Assembly: GCF_027595985.1 (NCBI RefSeq)
Contig: NC_073313.1
Span: 114,405,552 to 114,469,551 of the forward strand
Length of the DNA: 64,000 nt
Origin: Sorex araneus
Lineage: Eukaryota; Chordata; Mammalia; Eulipotyphla; Soricidae
Direction of reading: 5' to 3'
Both the position numbers and the translations under genes were made by a program. Below are positions 1 through 11,159 of the stretch, in pieces. The notes beneath the pieces were generated by a model. That model was given only the letters and a program-made list of their open reading frames with translations. It searched no databases and was not told the DNA's origin. Within the stretch, counting starts at the first letter, position 1. Each line of letters starts with the position of its first letter.

Positions 1-2785
1 TTAGCTATTGTACTGAGTGCAGCAATGAATAATGTTGTGCATACACTCTTTTGAATAAATGTTTTCTTTCCTGGGGATAAATAACCAAAAGTGGAATTTC
101 TGGGTTATATGGGAGCTCAATTCTGAGTTTACTGACAACCCACCATATTGTTTTCCGTAGAACTTGGACCAGACAACATTTCCACCAACAGTGGATGAGA
201 GTTCATTTTTCACCACGTCCACACCAATAGCATTGTTCCCAGTATTTTTAATATGTGTCCTTCTCACTGGTGTATGATGGTATCTCCTTGTCATCTTGAT
301 TTGGATTCCCTAATAATAAGTAATGACAAGCACTTTTTCATGTACTTGTTGGCCATCTGTTGATCTTCCTTAGAGAAATATCTGTTCATTTCCTTTCCCC
401 AATTTTTGATGAAGCTTTACAATTTTTTTGGCTTACAAATTTTTGTGAGTACTTTACATACCCAGGTTATTAATCCTTTATCTGATGTGTTGAGTGCAAA
501 TATTTTCTCCTACTCAGGTAGCTGTCTTTTAGTTTAGCCTGTTTTTCCATTTACCATGCAGAAGCTTTTTAAAATTTTTGATGTACTCCCATTTGTTTAG
601 TTTTGATTCTTCAGCCTTTGCCATTGGCATCATATTGATGACTTTTTTGAGGTTTAGATCTTAGAGCATTCTGCCTATTTTTCCTCTATGTACTTTATAG
701 ATTCAGGTCTGGTCTCAAGGATTTCAATCCATTTTGAGTTGACTTTTGAATAAGTTGTGAGATATGGACCCAGTTTTAATTTGTTGCACATTATTTTCCA
801 ATTCTCTTAACACCACTTATTGAAGAGGCTGTCTTTATTTCATCTCATGCTCTCAGTACCTTTGTCAAAAATTAGCTGAATAACATCGGGGTTTATATGT
901 GGATATGCTATTCTGACCCATTGATAAGAGAGTATTTGTCATAGTACCACAATGTTTTAATCACTACGACTTTATAGTATTGCTTTAAGTTAGGTAATGG
1001 AAATGTCTCCTAGTATTTTTATTTTTTAGTATGATTTTGGATACATGAGGTCTTTTATAATTCCAAAGAAATTTTAAAATTGATTGTTCTAAGTCCTTGA
1101 AGAAAGGTGTATGAATTTGGGTAGGGATTGTATTGAATCTATATAGTAGTCTATGTAAGATGATCACTTTGAGAATATTGATTTTTCTAATACATGAACA
1201 TGAAATGCTTTTCTATTTCCTAAAGTCTTTTTCAATTACTTTCTTAAGTGTTTTGAAGTTTTCATGGTATATGTTTCTCACCTCTTTTAAAGTTGATTTC
1301 TAAGTACTTGATTTTTGGATATTATTTTGAATGGGATAGACTTTTTGATATCTTTCTCCACTGATTCAGTATCTGCATATATAAATGCAACTAATTTTTG
1401 TGTACTGACGCTATAGCTGGCCATTTTGCTGTGTTGGTTTATTATTTTATGTGGACTATTTAGGGTCTTCATTGTGTAACATCATGGCATCTTCAAATAG
1501 AGATAACTTGACTTCCTCTTTTCCAATTTGGATCCCCTTCATTTCCTTTTCCTGACTGATTGCTGTGGCTAGGACTTCTAATACAATGTTGATTATTAGT
1601 GGGAACAGTGGACATTCTTGCCTTATGCTGATCTCAGAAGGAATGTTCAGTTTTTCACCAATAAAAATATATATTTGCAAAGTTTTTTCTTTAGACATCT
1701 GTTATCTTGAGGAAGGCTCCCTCCACCTCTATTTTATTGGCTTTTAAAAATTATGAATGGATGTTGGATCTTGCCAAAAACTTTCTCTGCATCAATTAAT
1801 ATGATCTTATGATTTTTACCTTTCCGTTTACTGATGTGTTATGTCGTGTTAATTGATTTGCATATATATAACCATACTTGCATCCCTGGGATGAGTCCCA
1901 CTTGATCATGGAGTATGGTTGCTTTTTTTATATGCTGTTGGATTCAGTTTGCTAAGATTGTTAGGGATTTTTACTTTGGTGTTCATCAAGGAGATTGGTT
2001 TGATCTCTGTCAACTTTGGATATCAGTGTAATTTTGGTGTTTTAGAAGCTGTTAAGAAAGATTCTGGTTTATTTGGTATTTTGGAAGAATTTAAGAATCA
2101 AAGGCAGTTAGTATTCTCTGAGACTTGATAAAACTCACATGTAAATCCATTTGGGCCAGAATCTTCATGGGAAGATTCTTAATTACTGTTTCAATTTGAT
2201 CGCTTTTGATTGGCCTATTCAGGCTTTCTTCTTCCTCCTTATTTTGTTTTGGTAGAGTACTTGTTTCTAGGAATCTGTTCATTACTTCTAGGTTTTCCAG
2301 TTCAAGAGAAATGCTTATGAAGTCTTGGATTTTTTTGGGTTCTGTTATAATTTCTTCCCTTTTGTTTCTTATCTGATTTATTTGAGCACTTTCTGTTGTT
2401 TTCCCTTGTGAATCTAGTCAATGTTTTGTCTAGTTGTTGATTCTTTTGAAGGACAAGCTCCTGGTTGCATCGATTCTTTGTATTGCTTTCTTGGTTTCTA
2501 TATTGTTAATTGTTAATTTCTGCTCTGATTTTTATTATTTCTTTTGTTCTACTAGTCTTTGGACTCATTTGTTGTTGGTGTTCTAGACATTTAAGGTGCA
2601 CATGTACATTATTGAGTTTTATTCTTTTTTCCTTATGTGGCCTGTATTGCCATGTGAGTATTAATGTTGGAGGTTTAGAGTTCCAGTTACTTGAAAATTG
2701 GTCTGTTGATTTGTTTATACCAGACACAACTAATACTTACATCTGCTATTCAGGTTATTTTCCTTTCTATGCAGTGTTGTTTGAA
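1..2785 (-). mobile_element. Ancient L1 ORF2 remnant (antisense)
   Basis: Decayed second ORF of an L1 retrotransposon, read on the minus strand. Its C-terminal end lies at the window edge and its endonuclease/RT linker lies near 2.7 kb. Collinear similarity to the intact L1 ORF2 at 24-28 kb is visible. The segment at 1456-1698 keeps a [18 protein letters not shown] stretch and a degraded catalytic box (FEDA where the intact copy has FADD). The segment near 2510-2560 keeps the KEIIKIRAEINN stretch. Many stops and frameshifts show it is long dead. The 3' end lies outside the window. Confidence 0.85.
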
Positions 2786-3004
2786 TATGTCCCCCAAATT
2801 GTCAGTTAGTTGCTTAGTTGAGTTAACTGAGACTCAAGGCTGTATATCAAGTGGGAAATAGGAATGTTACATACCACCCGCCCCCAATGGATATGCTAGC
2901 ATCCATGCAATTTTGGATTTAGAGGATAGACTGGGGCCAATTTCTTGCAAGAGGAGGTCATGTAATGGCATGGAATAAGTGGTTCCTGGGCTTCTTGGGT
3001 ATGT
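2786..3004. other. Unassigned break inside L1 remnants
   Basis: About 220 bp between two L1 ORF2 segments. It contains a C-rich run near 2877-2887 but no ORF, SINE head or LTR hallmark that I can recognise. It could be a small older insertion or diverged L1. Confidence 0.4.
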
Positions 3005-3150
3005 GGCTACATGGGATTTCAGGGCAAAAAGGGCTAGTCCTTTATCTTTTATGATAGATTTCTATCCTTTCATTTCAAGCCTGTGTTTAGTGTCTTATTT
3101 CAAATGTGCTTCTTGTAAGCAGGAGAATGTTGGATTTTGTTTCCCAACAG
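3005..3150 (-). mobile_element. L1 ORF2 N-terminal scrap (antisense)
   Basis: Matches the stretch of the intact L1 at about 27740-27935, including the antisense of the '[10 protein letters not shown]'-like region. It is in line with the minus-strand L1 that fills the first 2.8 kb, so it is probably the same element's 5' part. Confidence 0.6.
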
Positions 3151-3154
3151 AAAA

Positions 3155-4285
3155 AGAAACCCCCACCCCCCAAATTGAGGAAATATGCAGACACTCAAAG
3201 ATACATAAAAATGACCAGCAGTATGAAAAATGTTCATTATCATTGATTATCAGGGAAATGCAAATCAAAATGACTATGAGGTATTACCTCACACCACTGA
3301 GAAATGTATATATAAAAAGTCTGGAAATTATAAACACTGTATCTTGGGATCAAGGATCTCTCAATCACTGCTGGTGCGATTGCTATATATTTCAGCCTCT
3401 TCAGAAAATGGTTTGGAGACCTCTGAAAATATTAACAAAAGTATTTCCATATGACTCTGCAGTAGGTATCCTAAAAACACAAACATATTAATCTGAAAAG
3501 ACATATGCATATTTATGTTCATTGCATCACTTTTTTTACAATAGCAAATACCTGGAAAAAAGTCAAGTGCCCAACAAGAGATAAGTATATAAAGAAACTG
3601 TATATACACACAATGGGCTGAGAAAAGATGAAATCTTGCAGTTCGCTGCAACTTGGATAGAATGACCATTAAGTGAACTCAGAAAAGACAAATACTGAAT
3701 GATTTCATTCATATGCAGAATATAAAGAAACAATCCATAGTGGAAACAACCCTGAGATATGATCAATAGAACTGTGATGTGAGGGTGCTAAGGAGGGTAA
3801 GGAATCTTGTGATAATGATAGGGAAATCTTGGCACTCTGGTTGTGGACATGATGTAGCAGTATTTCAGGAGTAAACAATACTATTAGTACTATTGTAAAA
3901 AATTAAGGAAAATACTCCAAATCTGGAAGCCTGCCTCATGAGTGGGGGTAGGGAGGCCCTCGGAGAGGAGGAGGCATTTGGTATAGAGAAGGGATCACTA
4001 AGAAAATGATGGTTGGAGGAATCGATCGGGATAGGAGATATGTGTTGAAAGTAGATAAAGGAGCAAGCATGATAATCTCTCAGTATCTGCATTGCAAACC
4101 ATAATGCCCCAAAGTAGAGAGTATGGGGAATATTGTCTACCATGCAGGCAGGGGGAGGGTAGGAAAGGGGGGCATACTGGGGATATTGGTGGTGGGGAAT
4201 GTACACTGGTGGAGGGATGGGTGTTTGATGATTGTGTGATTATAACTCAAACATGAAAGCTTATAACTATATCTCACAGTGATTA
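3155..4285 (+). mobile_element. 5'-truncated L1, ORF2 C-terminus plus 3' UTR
   Basis: Plus-strand L1 3' end. The ORF2 C-terminal region is recognisable from about 3200 to 3760, through the peptide EMQIKMTMRYYLTPLR and the zinc-knuckle neighbourhood. It is followed by the G-rich 3' UTR, with 'GGTGGAGGGATGGGTGTTTG' near 4208 and a terminal 'TCTCACAGTGATTAAATTAAA'-like end near 4290. It overlaps in L1 coordinates with the antisense L1 to its left, so the two are separate insertions, not one inverted copy. Confidence 0.85.
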
Positions 4286-4299
4286 AATTAAAAAGTGAA

Positions 4300-5093
4300 C
4301 AAACAACAACAAAAAAAGAGTTTGAAATATAACAAACTAAAAAAATTAAGGAAAATAAAGTTTAAAAAGAAAAATTGAAGAAAAACTATTTGATTTTTGC
4401 CTCAAAATATTTTTGGTAATAAAAACAATTTATTAGATTAATATAAAATATTTTATACTTGTTTTTTGAATGTTTTATGTTTGTTATTTTTCTTCACTTT
4501 TACCATCTATAGTTAAATAAACTTTGGTGGAAACTTTAGACTTTGGTTGAAATGTGAAGAAAACATGTAATTAATAACTATGCACATCTAGGTATGAGTG
4601 CAACCTTCTGTCACTGTAGCAATAACATCAAAGGAAAATGGGAATTTGGGAAGAGGGAATTAATTAAAAGTGTCATAAGAGATTTGTATGAAGAGCAAAA
4701 TTCTTTCAGTCTCCCAAGACTGGGTCAGGAGGAAATAAAAACTTGAACAGACCCTTTAAAAGCAAGGGAATTAAAGGAGTAATCAAAGGTCAACTCTTTT
4801 CTACTTCTTCAGTATGCATTATTCTACCATGTATTTCAATGAGATCTCTTCTTTAATTTTACATAATGTACTCAAGGTTCATATACATTGCAGTTTATAT
4901 TAGCACAGAATTTATTTTTCTCATCAATATTACATTGGAGCTATGTGTCTTATATTGTTCATTCTTACAAAAAACCCTGATGGATATTTGGGTTCTTTTC
5001 TACTTGTAACATATAAATATCACTGTTAAGGAAATTTGTGCTTTTTTTCTTAAATAAACTTTCTGTTTCTTCATTCTCTGGAACTCCAATATC
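4300..5093. other. Mostly unassigned AT-rich DNA
   Basis: AT-rich sequence without a credible ORF. A short plus-strand stretch at about 4655-4790 resembles L1 ORF2 (the region encoding 'LPRL.QE...LNRP' in the intact copy) and may be a tiny L1 scrap. Nothing else is recognisable. Confidence 0.4.
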
Positions 5094-5337
5094 GCAGTCA
5101 ATGTCATCCCACTGCTCATCGATTTGCTCGAGCGGGCACCAGTAACGTCTCCATTGTGAGACTTGTTGTTACTGTTTTTGGCATATCGAATACACACGGG
5201 TAGCTTGCCAGGCTCTGCTGTGCGTGCGAGATACTCTCGGTAGCTTGCTGGGCTCTCCGAGAGGGGTGGAGGAATCGAACTCAGGTCGACCTTGGGCAAG
5301 GCAAACACCCTACTTGCTGTGCTATCACTCCCGCCCC
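5094..5337 (-). mobile_element. RTE-tailed SINE (family B)
   Basis: First of several copies of a roughly 245-bp SINE, here reversed. From its 5' end (5337) it has three parts. The first is a tRNA-like head with pol III A and B boxes. The second is a body containing 'GCAAGCTACCGAGAGTATC' and 'GGCATATTCGATATGCC'-like motifs that match the RTE 5' UTR at 53.7 kb. The third is a tail 'GGAGACGTTACTGGTGCCC...GAGCAAATCGATGAGCA', which reads as the C-terminal end of an RTE ORF (Y-W-x-P-L-E-Q), followed by short ACTG-type repeats instead of poly(A). It is non-coding and non-autonomous. Confidence 0.9.
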
Positions 5338-5540
5338 AATAACATGCAGATAATTTCTTTGAATGGTAATAGGCCTGCTTCTCTGATTTTCTTTATTTTT
5401 GTTTCTATATGACTATTGTTTGTTCACTAATTCTTTTATCTGCTTGTGTGAGCCTGCTGGTTAAATTTTCAAATAAATTTGTTCAGTCATAGTAATCTTA
5501 AATGCTAGGATTTTTGCTTAATTTCTTTCTCTGGGTTGTT

Positions 5541-5697
5541 AAGCCACATTCAGCAGTACCCAGGCTTTGTCATCAGGAATTACTCTATGCATTGCCCAGG
5601 GACCATATGTAGTCCTTATATATGTAAGACTGGAGTCTTATATATACAAGGAAAGCACCTTAACTCCTGTATTATCTCTCTGATCCTCTTTGATTTC
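5541..5697 (-). mobile_element. Old SOR-type SINE (family A)
   Basis: Diverged reverse copy of the A-tailed shrew SINE. The 'GGAATTACTC' and 'CAGGGACCATATG' blocks of the body and the 'GCAAGGCA'-like head remnant are visible. No clear TSD. Confidence 0.75.
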
Positions 5698-5769
5698 GAA
5701 AAATGCTTTGTATTTCTTTTGCTATGATTTCACTTTAAAATAGTATTGCTATTTCTTTAGCCATAGATT

Positions 5770-6040
5770 GTTACTATTCCTCTCCCACCACCAGAAATCG
5801 ATATCCCTCCACCACTGTTCCTGAGGCATTTCTTGTCCATTCTTCCTCCCCCGTCCCTGGCTGCAACACACTTTAGAATCTCAGTTCTGCTGATGGTATC
5901 TCACAGTTCATTTTCACTGGGCATTGTGTATTCCATTGCGTGGTTCCCTTATACTCCACAGATGAGTGGGATTATACAGTATTTGACTCACATAGCACCT
6001 CCAGTTCCACCCAAGTAGTAGCAGAATATTTCCCATTTAG
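5770..6040 (-). mobile_element. Old L1 3'-end fragment
   Basis: Contains the antisense of the L1 3' UTR/ORF2 terminal region ('CCACAGATGAGTG' near 5957, then a degraded TTCACTTAGCATGATA-like block). It is heavily diverged and its boundaries are approximate. Confidence 0.5.
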
Positions 6041-6240
6041 CAAGGGGTCAAAGCTTCTTGTAGGCTGTCAGGAAGTTTGTGGCTGCAAAGATAAGCTTTA
6101 AATGACTTACAAAGCCTAACTCTTGCCTCCAGATCAAGTTTTGTGAAGTCTCAACAGTATAGTGCTATCTGACCAGACCCATGTCTTTCCCACTGCAAAA
6201 TTTAATGCCTTAACAATGAATCTGTAACAATTAATCTTTA

Positions 6241-6398
6241 GGGGCCAGAGCAATAGTAAGGTGGTTAGAAACTTTGTCTTGCTTTCATTCTACCCGCAAC
6301 ACCACATACGATCCTGTGAGCCATGACAGAAGTGACCCCTGAGTGCAGAGCCAGGAATAAGCCCAGAAAGTCACCTGGCATGGCCACAAAAAACAAAC
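6241..6398 (+). mobile_element. Old SOR-type SINE (family A)
   Basis: Begins 'GGGGCCAGAGCAATAG' and keeps 'CCTGAGTGCAGAGCCAGGA'. The head is badly decayed. It directly abuts a younger copy at 6403. Confidence 0.8.
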
Positions 6399-6402
6399 CC
6401 AG

Positions 6403-6600
6403 GGGTCTGGAGCGATAGCATACCAGGTAGGGTGTTTGCCTTGCACACGGCTGACCCGGGTTCTATTCCCAACATCCCATATGGTCCCCTGAGCACCTCC
6501 AGGAGTAACTCCTGAGTGCATGAGCCTGGAGTAATCTCTGTGCATTGCCGGGAAAACAAACTTGTTCTCACAAACACACACACAAACAAAAATCCCCAAT
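6403..6600 (+). mobile_element. SOR-type SINE (family A)
   Basis: Well-preserved head, including the B box 'GGGTTCTATTCCC' and 'CATCCCATATGGTCCCC'. The tail is replaced by a CA/A-rich stretch (about 6565-6600). It lies in tandem with an older copy, probably an insertion into that copy's A-rich tail. Confidence 0.88.
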
Positions 6601-6609
6601 AACAACATC

Positions 6610-6950
6610 AGAAACAAAACAACGAATCTCTGTTCATCCCTCCTCTCCCTGGGAATGTATTCCTCATCTGTGGGTTTGATGGCTGTTCCTTCATGCTGTT
6701 TGGTGAGAATCTGCTGGATATGTTTGCTGGTCTACTGGCATATTTTCTCATGTCTTCTACAGACACCACCTTGTCAAGTAGGCCCCTTGCAATATTTTAC
6801 GTTTATTATTTTTTCCTGCAGCTTTATTGATGGGTAACAGTCTCAATTTGCTACACTTAAAAATAATCTTTACCCTGTCTCCTTTGTATTTTTTGTTGAA
6901 CCTTTCACTTTGCCCATGCACTGTTTTTATTTCATTTCAGTCCTTTCTTT
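6610..6950. other. Unassigned DNA, possibly old L1
   Basis: T-rich sequence without ORF or SINE signature. Weak resemblance to old antisense L1 5' regions, but I cannot anchor it. Confidence 0.3.
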
Positions 6951-6956
6951 TTGGTT

Positions 6957-7122
6957 TTATTTGCTTTGATTTTTTGTTTGGGGGCCACATATGACAGTAC
7001 TCAGAGGCCGTTTCTTGCTCTGTGCTTAAAGAGTGACCCCTGGTTGTGCTCATATTAAGGATTTGAAGGTGGGTGGCTGCATGCGAGACAAGTACCTTAC
7101 AGCCTCTGCTGGCTCTCAGGCT
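6957..7122 (-). mobile_element. Old SOR-type SINE (family A)
   Basis: Reverse, strongly diverged copy. 'GGGGGCCACATATGACAGTACTC' lies at its 3' side and a 'GCATGCGAGACAAGTACCTTAC' head remnant at its 5' side. Confidence 0.65.
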
Positions 7123-7129
7123 TCTTCTT

Positions 7130-7540
7130 AATGAGTGTTTTTGTTTTATTTGTGTTGAGTGTTTTCTTACAGCTCACTGAATTTATTTAGATGATTATTT
7201 AGATATCTTTGTCATATTGTTCACAGCTCTCTATTTCTTTGTGTTTGACATTGGGATATCTTTGATTTTTTCTTGGCGTGTCACATTACCTTGATGGCTC
7301 ATGACCCTTGTGACCTTGTGTTGGTGTCTGTGTTTGAGAACTTAGGTCTTTCTTTCTGTCTTCATTGGTTGACTTTTGAAAGACAAGCTTTTCATTAATT
7401 ATCCCACCCAGTGATTTCAGGCTGGTAGCAGTTGTCTGGTGGTGTCTGTGAATGATGTTGTAGTTATAGTACTTTGGTGGGCTGAAATTGGGGTAGGTTA
7501 AAATTCCAGGATAGTGATATTCATTCTGTTACTTGGTCCT
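7130..7540 (-). mobile_element. Ancient L1M-like 5' region
   Basis: Resembles the antisense of the region upstream of ORF1 in old mammalian L1M elements, as I remember it ('CAGCTCACTGAATTT', 'ACAGCTCTCTATTTCTTTG', 'CCTTGTGTTGGTGTCTG'). This rests on recall only and nothing in the window confirms it. Confidence 0.45.
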
Positions 7541-7550
7541 GGGGCTGGAG

Positions 7551-7792
7551 TGATAACACAGCAGTAGGGCGTTTGCCTTGCACACGGCTGACCCGGCTTA
7601 GATTCCACCGCCCCTCTCAGAGAGCCTAGCAAGCTACCGAGAGTGTCTCACCCACACAACAGGGCCTGGCAAGCTACCTGTGGCATATTCAATATGCCAA
7701 AAACTGTAAGAACAAGTCTCAAAATGAAGATGTTACTGGTGCCCGCTCTAGCAAATCGATGAGCAATGGGATGATAGTGGTACAGTGGTACT
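7551..7792 (+). mobile_element. RTE-tailed SINE (family B)
   Basis: Complete forward copy. The head begins 'GGGGCTGGAGTGATAACACAG'. The body runs through 'GCAAGCTACCGAGAG' and 'GGCATATTCAATATGCC'. The RTE-like tail ends with 'GATGATAGTGGTACAGTGG', an imperfect short tandem repeat in place of poly(A). Confidence 0.92.
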
Positions 7793-7929
7793 TCATCCCA
7801 CTGGGATCCTGGTTTAAGAAATGTCTGCCTAAGACCTGGTTTCGTGGCTGTTGATTGAGAGCCTGTAGCCTCACGATTCACCCTGGGCCATAGGAGCCAA
7901 CTGGTTCTGGAGCATACTAGAAACCTTGT

Positions 7930-8050
7930 TAAGGCTCTGAAAAGATGGTGCAGTGGGTAGGGTGTTTGCCCTGCATGCAGCGGAGACGGGTTTGATCCTT
8001 GCCCTGAGCACCACAGGGTGTATCTCCCAAATTATACAAAACAATAAATG
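7930..8050 (+). mobile_element. SINE fragment (tRNA-like head)
   Basis: Head-derived fragment: 'GTGCAGTGGGTAGGGTGTTTG' then 'GGGTTTGATCC', the A- and B-box regions. It then jumps to a short body ending in an A-rich tail. Probably an internally deleted family A copy. Confidence 0.7.
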
Positions 8051-8054
8051 GAAC

Positions 8055-8864
8055 CTGGTTTTGCTGAATTCCAGATGGGTGTCATGGCACTGAGGTAGGT
8101 AAGAAGCATGACATATAAGACACAGCCTTGGGCCACTGGTACCAGTATGAACTCGCTCGATTTATAGGATACTGTGGGAGCCTGATGCAATGGCTACTGT
8201 CTAGGACAGTGTGCTCTGACCATTAGAATTGTTCCCTGTATGAGACAATAGTCTTTTCTGCATTCATCCACTGGAAGACTGTTGCTATTGAAGCCAACCG
8301 GAGCTTGGCGCCACTGGGGCTTATGGGTTCTTGGTTGCACTGGAGTTTTGAGTTCACTGTTGTTGAACCCAGTGTACTTGTATCAATTTAGGTGACTACA
8401 GCTACTAAGTCAGCAGGCATATGCCTTGTGGACTGGGAACTCTGTGTCTGGAATTCTGCATGGTGCCTTGTAAATCCTTTTATAATACATTTTAGTTAAT
8501 GTAGCAGTTTCCTTGAACCCATCCATCCATTAAGTGAGAACTTTATAAGTTTTTGCATTTATTTAATTTCTTTTACTGACTCTCACCCACCCCTTCCCCA
8601 TTTCTTTACATATCTTTGTAGTACGGTCTGAATTCCTTTCATTTCTGCTTGAAGAATTATTTTATCACTTATTATAAAGAATGTATAATAGTAAATAACA
8701 CTTTATTTTTTCTCCGAGGATGTCTTAATGTCAAATCTTTAGCTTTGAATAATAGCTCTAATAATTGTCAAATTCTTGTTTCAAAATTAAAAAATATCAC
8801 TTTATGCATGTTTATCTCACTGTCTTCTGGTTTTCTTTTTCAAAAAATTTTGGGGAAATGCCTA
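8055..8864. other. Unassigned, possibly ancient L1 5' UTR
   Basis: No ORF, SINE or LTR hallmark. By position it could continue the antisense L1M-like segment at 7.1-7.5 kb interrupted by SINEs, but I cannot show that. Confidence 0.3.
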
Positions 8865-9078
8865 AATGGAGGGAGAGAGCAAAAGAGAGACATGGGGGTA
8901 GGGAGCGTCTGCCTTAGAGGCAGGCTGTGGTGGTGGTGGGAGGGAAACTTGGGATATTGGTGGTTCGATATGTACACTTGTGCAGGGATGGGTGTTGGAA
9001 CATTGTATGGCTGAAACTCAATTATGAACAACTTTGTAACTGTGTATCTCATAGTAATTCAATAAAAGAGGGGGGAAA
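8865..9078 (+). mobile_element. L1 3' UTR fragment
   Basis: Plus-strand L1 3' end: G-rich tract with (GGT)n at about 8929-8941, 'GTGCAGGGATGGGTGTTGG', then 'AACTTTGTAACTGTGTATCTC' and 'AATTCAATAAAAG'. Severely 5'-truncated insertion. Confidence 0.85.
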
Positions 9079-9121
9079 CCCAGGTACCCTGTCCCCATAT
9101 TAAAAAACCTTTAAAAATTGT

Positions 9122-9268
9122 GGGGGCTTTGAGCCACACCCAGTAGTGCTCAGGTACTGCTTCTGACTCCTGTTTGTGCTCAGGGGACCATATATTGTAC
9201 CAGGGATGAAACTTGGGTTGGCCACAGGCCAGGTATGGGTCTTAGCCCCTGACTATCTCTCCAACCCC
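9122..9268 (-). mobile_element. Old SOR-type SINE (family A)
   Basis: Reverse copy with 'GAGCCACACCCAGTAGTGCTC' and 'CAGGGGACCATAT'. Diverged head near 9265. Confidence 0.75.
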
Positions 9269-9416
9269 ATGACATCTGTTAACATGACTGAGATCCCATT
9301 TTATATGATGAGTCACTTTTGAGGACAGTCAGTCAGTAGCTGAATAGAAAAGAAGGGCTTTATTGTCATGAAAGCAAATTACAAGTTGAGATGAATCAGT
9401 TTGAAAAGAGGCTATA

Positions 9417-9627
9417 AAGAAAGCACTGTAAGGGGCTGGAGCAATAGCACAGCGGGTAGAGCATTTGCCTTGCACGCGTCCGACCCGGGTTCGAGTCCCA
9501 GCATCCCATATCCCCCAGCACCGCCAGGAATAATTCCTGAGTGCAGAGCCAGGAGTAACCCCTGTGCACTGTTGGGTGTGACCCAAAAAGCAAAAAAAAA
9601 AAAAAGATACAAGAAAGCAGTGTAAGG
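9417..9627 (+). mobile_element. Young SOR-type SINE with TSD
   Basis: Family A SINE at 9434-9606 with the standard head, the B box 'GGGTTCGAGTCCC', the body 'GAGCCAGGAGTAACCCCTG' and a 14-A tail. It is flanked by a 17-bp duplication ('AAGAAAGCACTGTAAGG' at 9417-9433; 'AAGAAAGCAGTGTAAGG' at 9611-9627, one mismatch). An A tail with this TSD is typical of L1-driven retroposition. Confidence 0.95.
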
Positions 9628-10039
9628 AGGAATGGGATGTCATGTGTCCAAGTTAAATGGACTTAGAGTCATGCAATAGATGTGCATATTTAGGAGTTTT
9701 CAGGAAAAAATCATGTATATTTAGAGGGGGAATGATGAACATGTACAGTTGAGGAATATCCAATGTCATACATCATCATATATTAGTTATACTGAAAATG
9801 AAGAAACATCATCAGGGTTGTTTTTTGTGTGATAATTAGGAAATCTGTGATTATTATTCAAGGAGGGCTCTATTGTGTAGTTTCCATAGACCAGTTCTAC
9901 CTAGCCAAGATATTGGGTACTTATCAGTAGGAAGGAAATTGTAAGGTTCTGTCTTGGTCCACTCAAAACCTAATGCAACAATTTAAAAGCTCCCAGCGTC
10001 TGGTGGTCACATTATCCAAACTATGAACCTCAATCCAAG
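9628..10039. other. Unassigned DNA
   Basis: No recognisable gene or repeat. Confidence 0.4.
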
Positions 10040-10237
10040 TATTTTTGATTCTTTTTTTTCTTTTTGGGTCACACCTGGCGATGTACAGGGGTTACTCCTG
10101 GCTCTGCACTCAGGAATTACTCCTGGCTATGCTCAGGGAACCATATGGGATGCTGGGAATCGAACCTGGGCCGGCCGCGTGCAAGGCAAATGCCCTACCT
10201 GCTGTGCTATCGCTCCAGCCCCTATTTTTGATTCTTT
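10040..10237 (-). mobile_element. Young SOR-type SINE with TSD
   Basis: Full-length reverse family A copy (10055-10222). Its T-rich 3' end lies at 10055 and the head 'GGGGCTGGAGCGATAGCAC' at 10222. The 15-bp TSD 'TATTTTTGATTCTTT' is exact (10040-10054 and 10223-10237). Confidence 0.95.
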
Positions 10238-10239
10238 AA

Positions 10240-10812
10240 CACCCGAGAATGCATCTCAGTTTAGAAGAAAGGGGAGTATATATTTATACAATATTTAGAT
10301 TATATGATTTTATTTGACTGTTTTCAGAATCATGGTTTTTGTTGTAACCGTTGGCTTGTTCTCTCTCTCCCTTTTAGGTAACATTGTAGTGATGTGAATT
10401 TCACATAATATTAAATTTTCCCTTGGAAAATGTTTAAGTGACATTTCCAATTTTTACAATATTGTCTATCCCTCATAAAGGTACTTTTCAAAACTCTGTT
10501 GTTCATGTTTTCATCTAAAAAGTATAAGAACTTTATATCAACATCGTAATTTATGTAAATGACAGCATACCGTCACCCTTTCCTTCCTTGCTTTTTGCAA
10601 GTAGCATGTCCCAGAGATTACTTCATACCAGTTTACAGAGATGTTTCTCAGTAATTTTTCACTGCTCTATGGTATCTGTTGTGTGGGTATACCATTCCTT
10701 ATATATCCTCTCAAAATACGAATTTATGTTTTTTCCAATATTTTGATACAGCATAATGTTTTTTCCAAATTTTGATTTCTTTGATATTATTTGGATTTTT
10801 AATTACTATATT
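10240..10812. other. Mostly unassigned; possible old L1 3' end
   Basis: Around 10600-10720 the sequence 'TTTTTCACTGCTCTATGGTATCTG...TGTGGGTATACCATTCCTTATA' recalls the antisense 3' portion of old mammalian L1s. The rest is unassigned. Confidence 0.35.
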
Positions 10813-10814
10813 AT

Positions 10815-11080
10815 GGACTGGAGCAATAGCACAGGGACTGGAGCGATAGCACAGCAGGTAGGGCATTTGCCTTGCACATAGCTGACCCGGGTTCGATTCC
10901 CCCGTCCCTCTTGAAGAGCCTAGCAAGCTATAGAGAGTATCCCCCCGACACATGGCAGAGCCAGGCAAGCTACCTGTGGCATATTCGATATGCCACAAAC
11001 AGTAACAACAAGTTTCACAATGGAGACATTACTGGTGCCAGCTCAAGAAAATCGATGAACAACAGTGCTACAGTGCATAT
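10815..11080 (+). mobile_element. RTE-tailed SINE with duplicated head start
   Basis: Family B copy. The first 20 bp of the head occur twice in tandem ('GGACTGGAGCAATAGCACAG' at 10815 and 'GGACTGGAGCGATAGCACAG' at 10835), after which the element proceeds normally through 'GGGTTCGATTCCCC', the RTE-matching body and the tail 'GGAGACATTACTGGTGCCAG'. The end carries CAGTG-type short repeats. Confidence 0.92.
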
Positions 11081-11159
11081 TATTATTCAATTTCTCATCA
11101 AAACTTTAAAAAATTTCTTTTATTTTAATTTTCCATTGAATATATGACAAAATAAGGCA

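Noticed and set aside
1-4285. Head-to-head L1 segments considered as one inverted (twin-primed) L1
   Set aside because: Both segments contain the same ORF2 C-terminal region, so they are two independent insertions.
9329-9643. Repeated 60-100 codon ORFs with 'GSHPAMHRGYSWLCTQE' or 'LLALHSGITPG' type peptides, also at 10.0, 44.5, 51.1, 51.5, 59.8 and 60.8 kb
   Set aside because: They are translations of SOR-type SINEs in different frames, hence their similarity. They are not a protein family.
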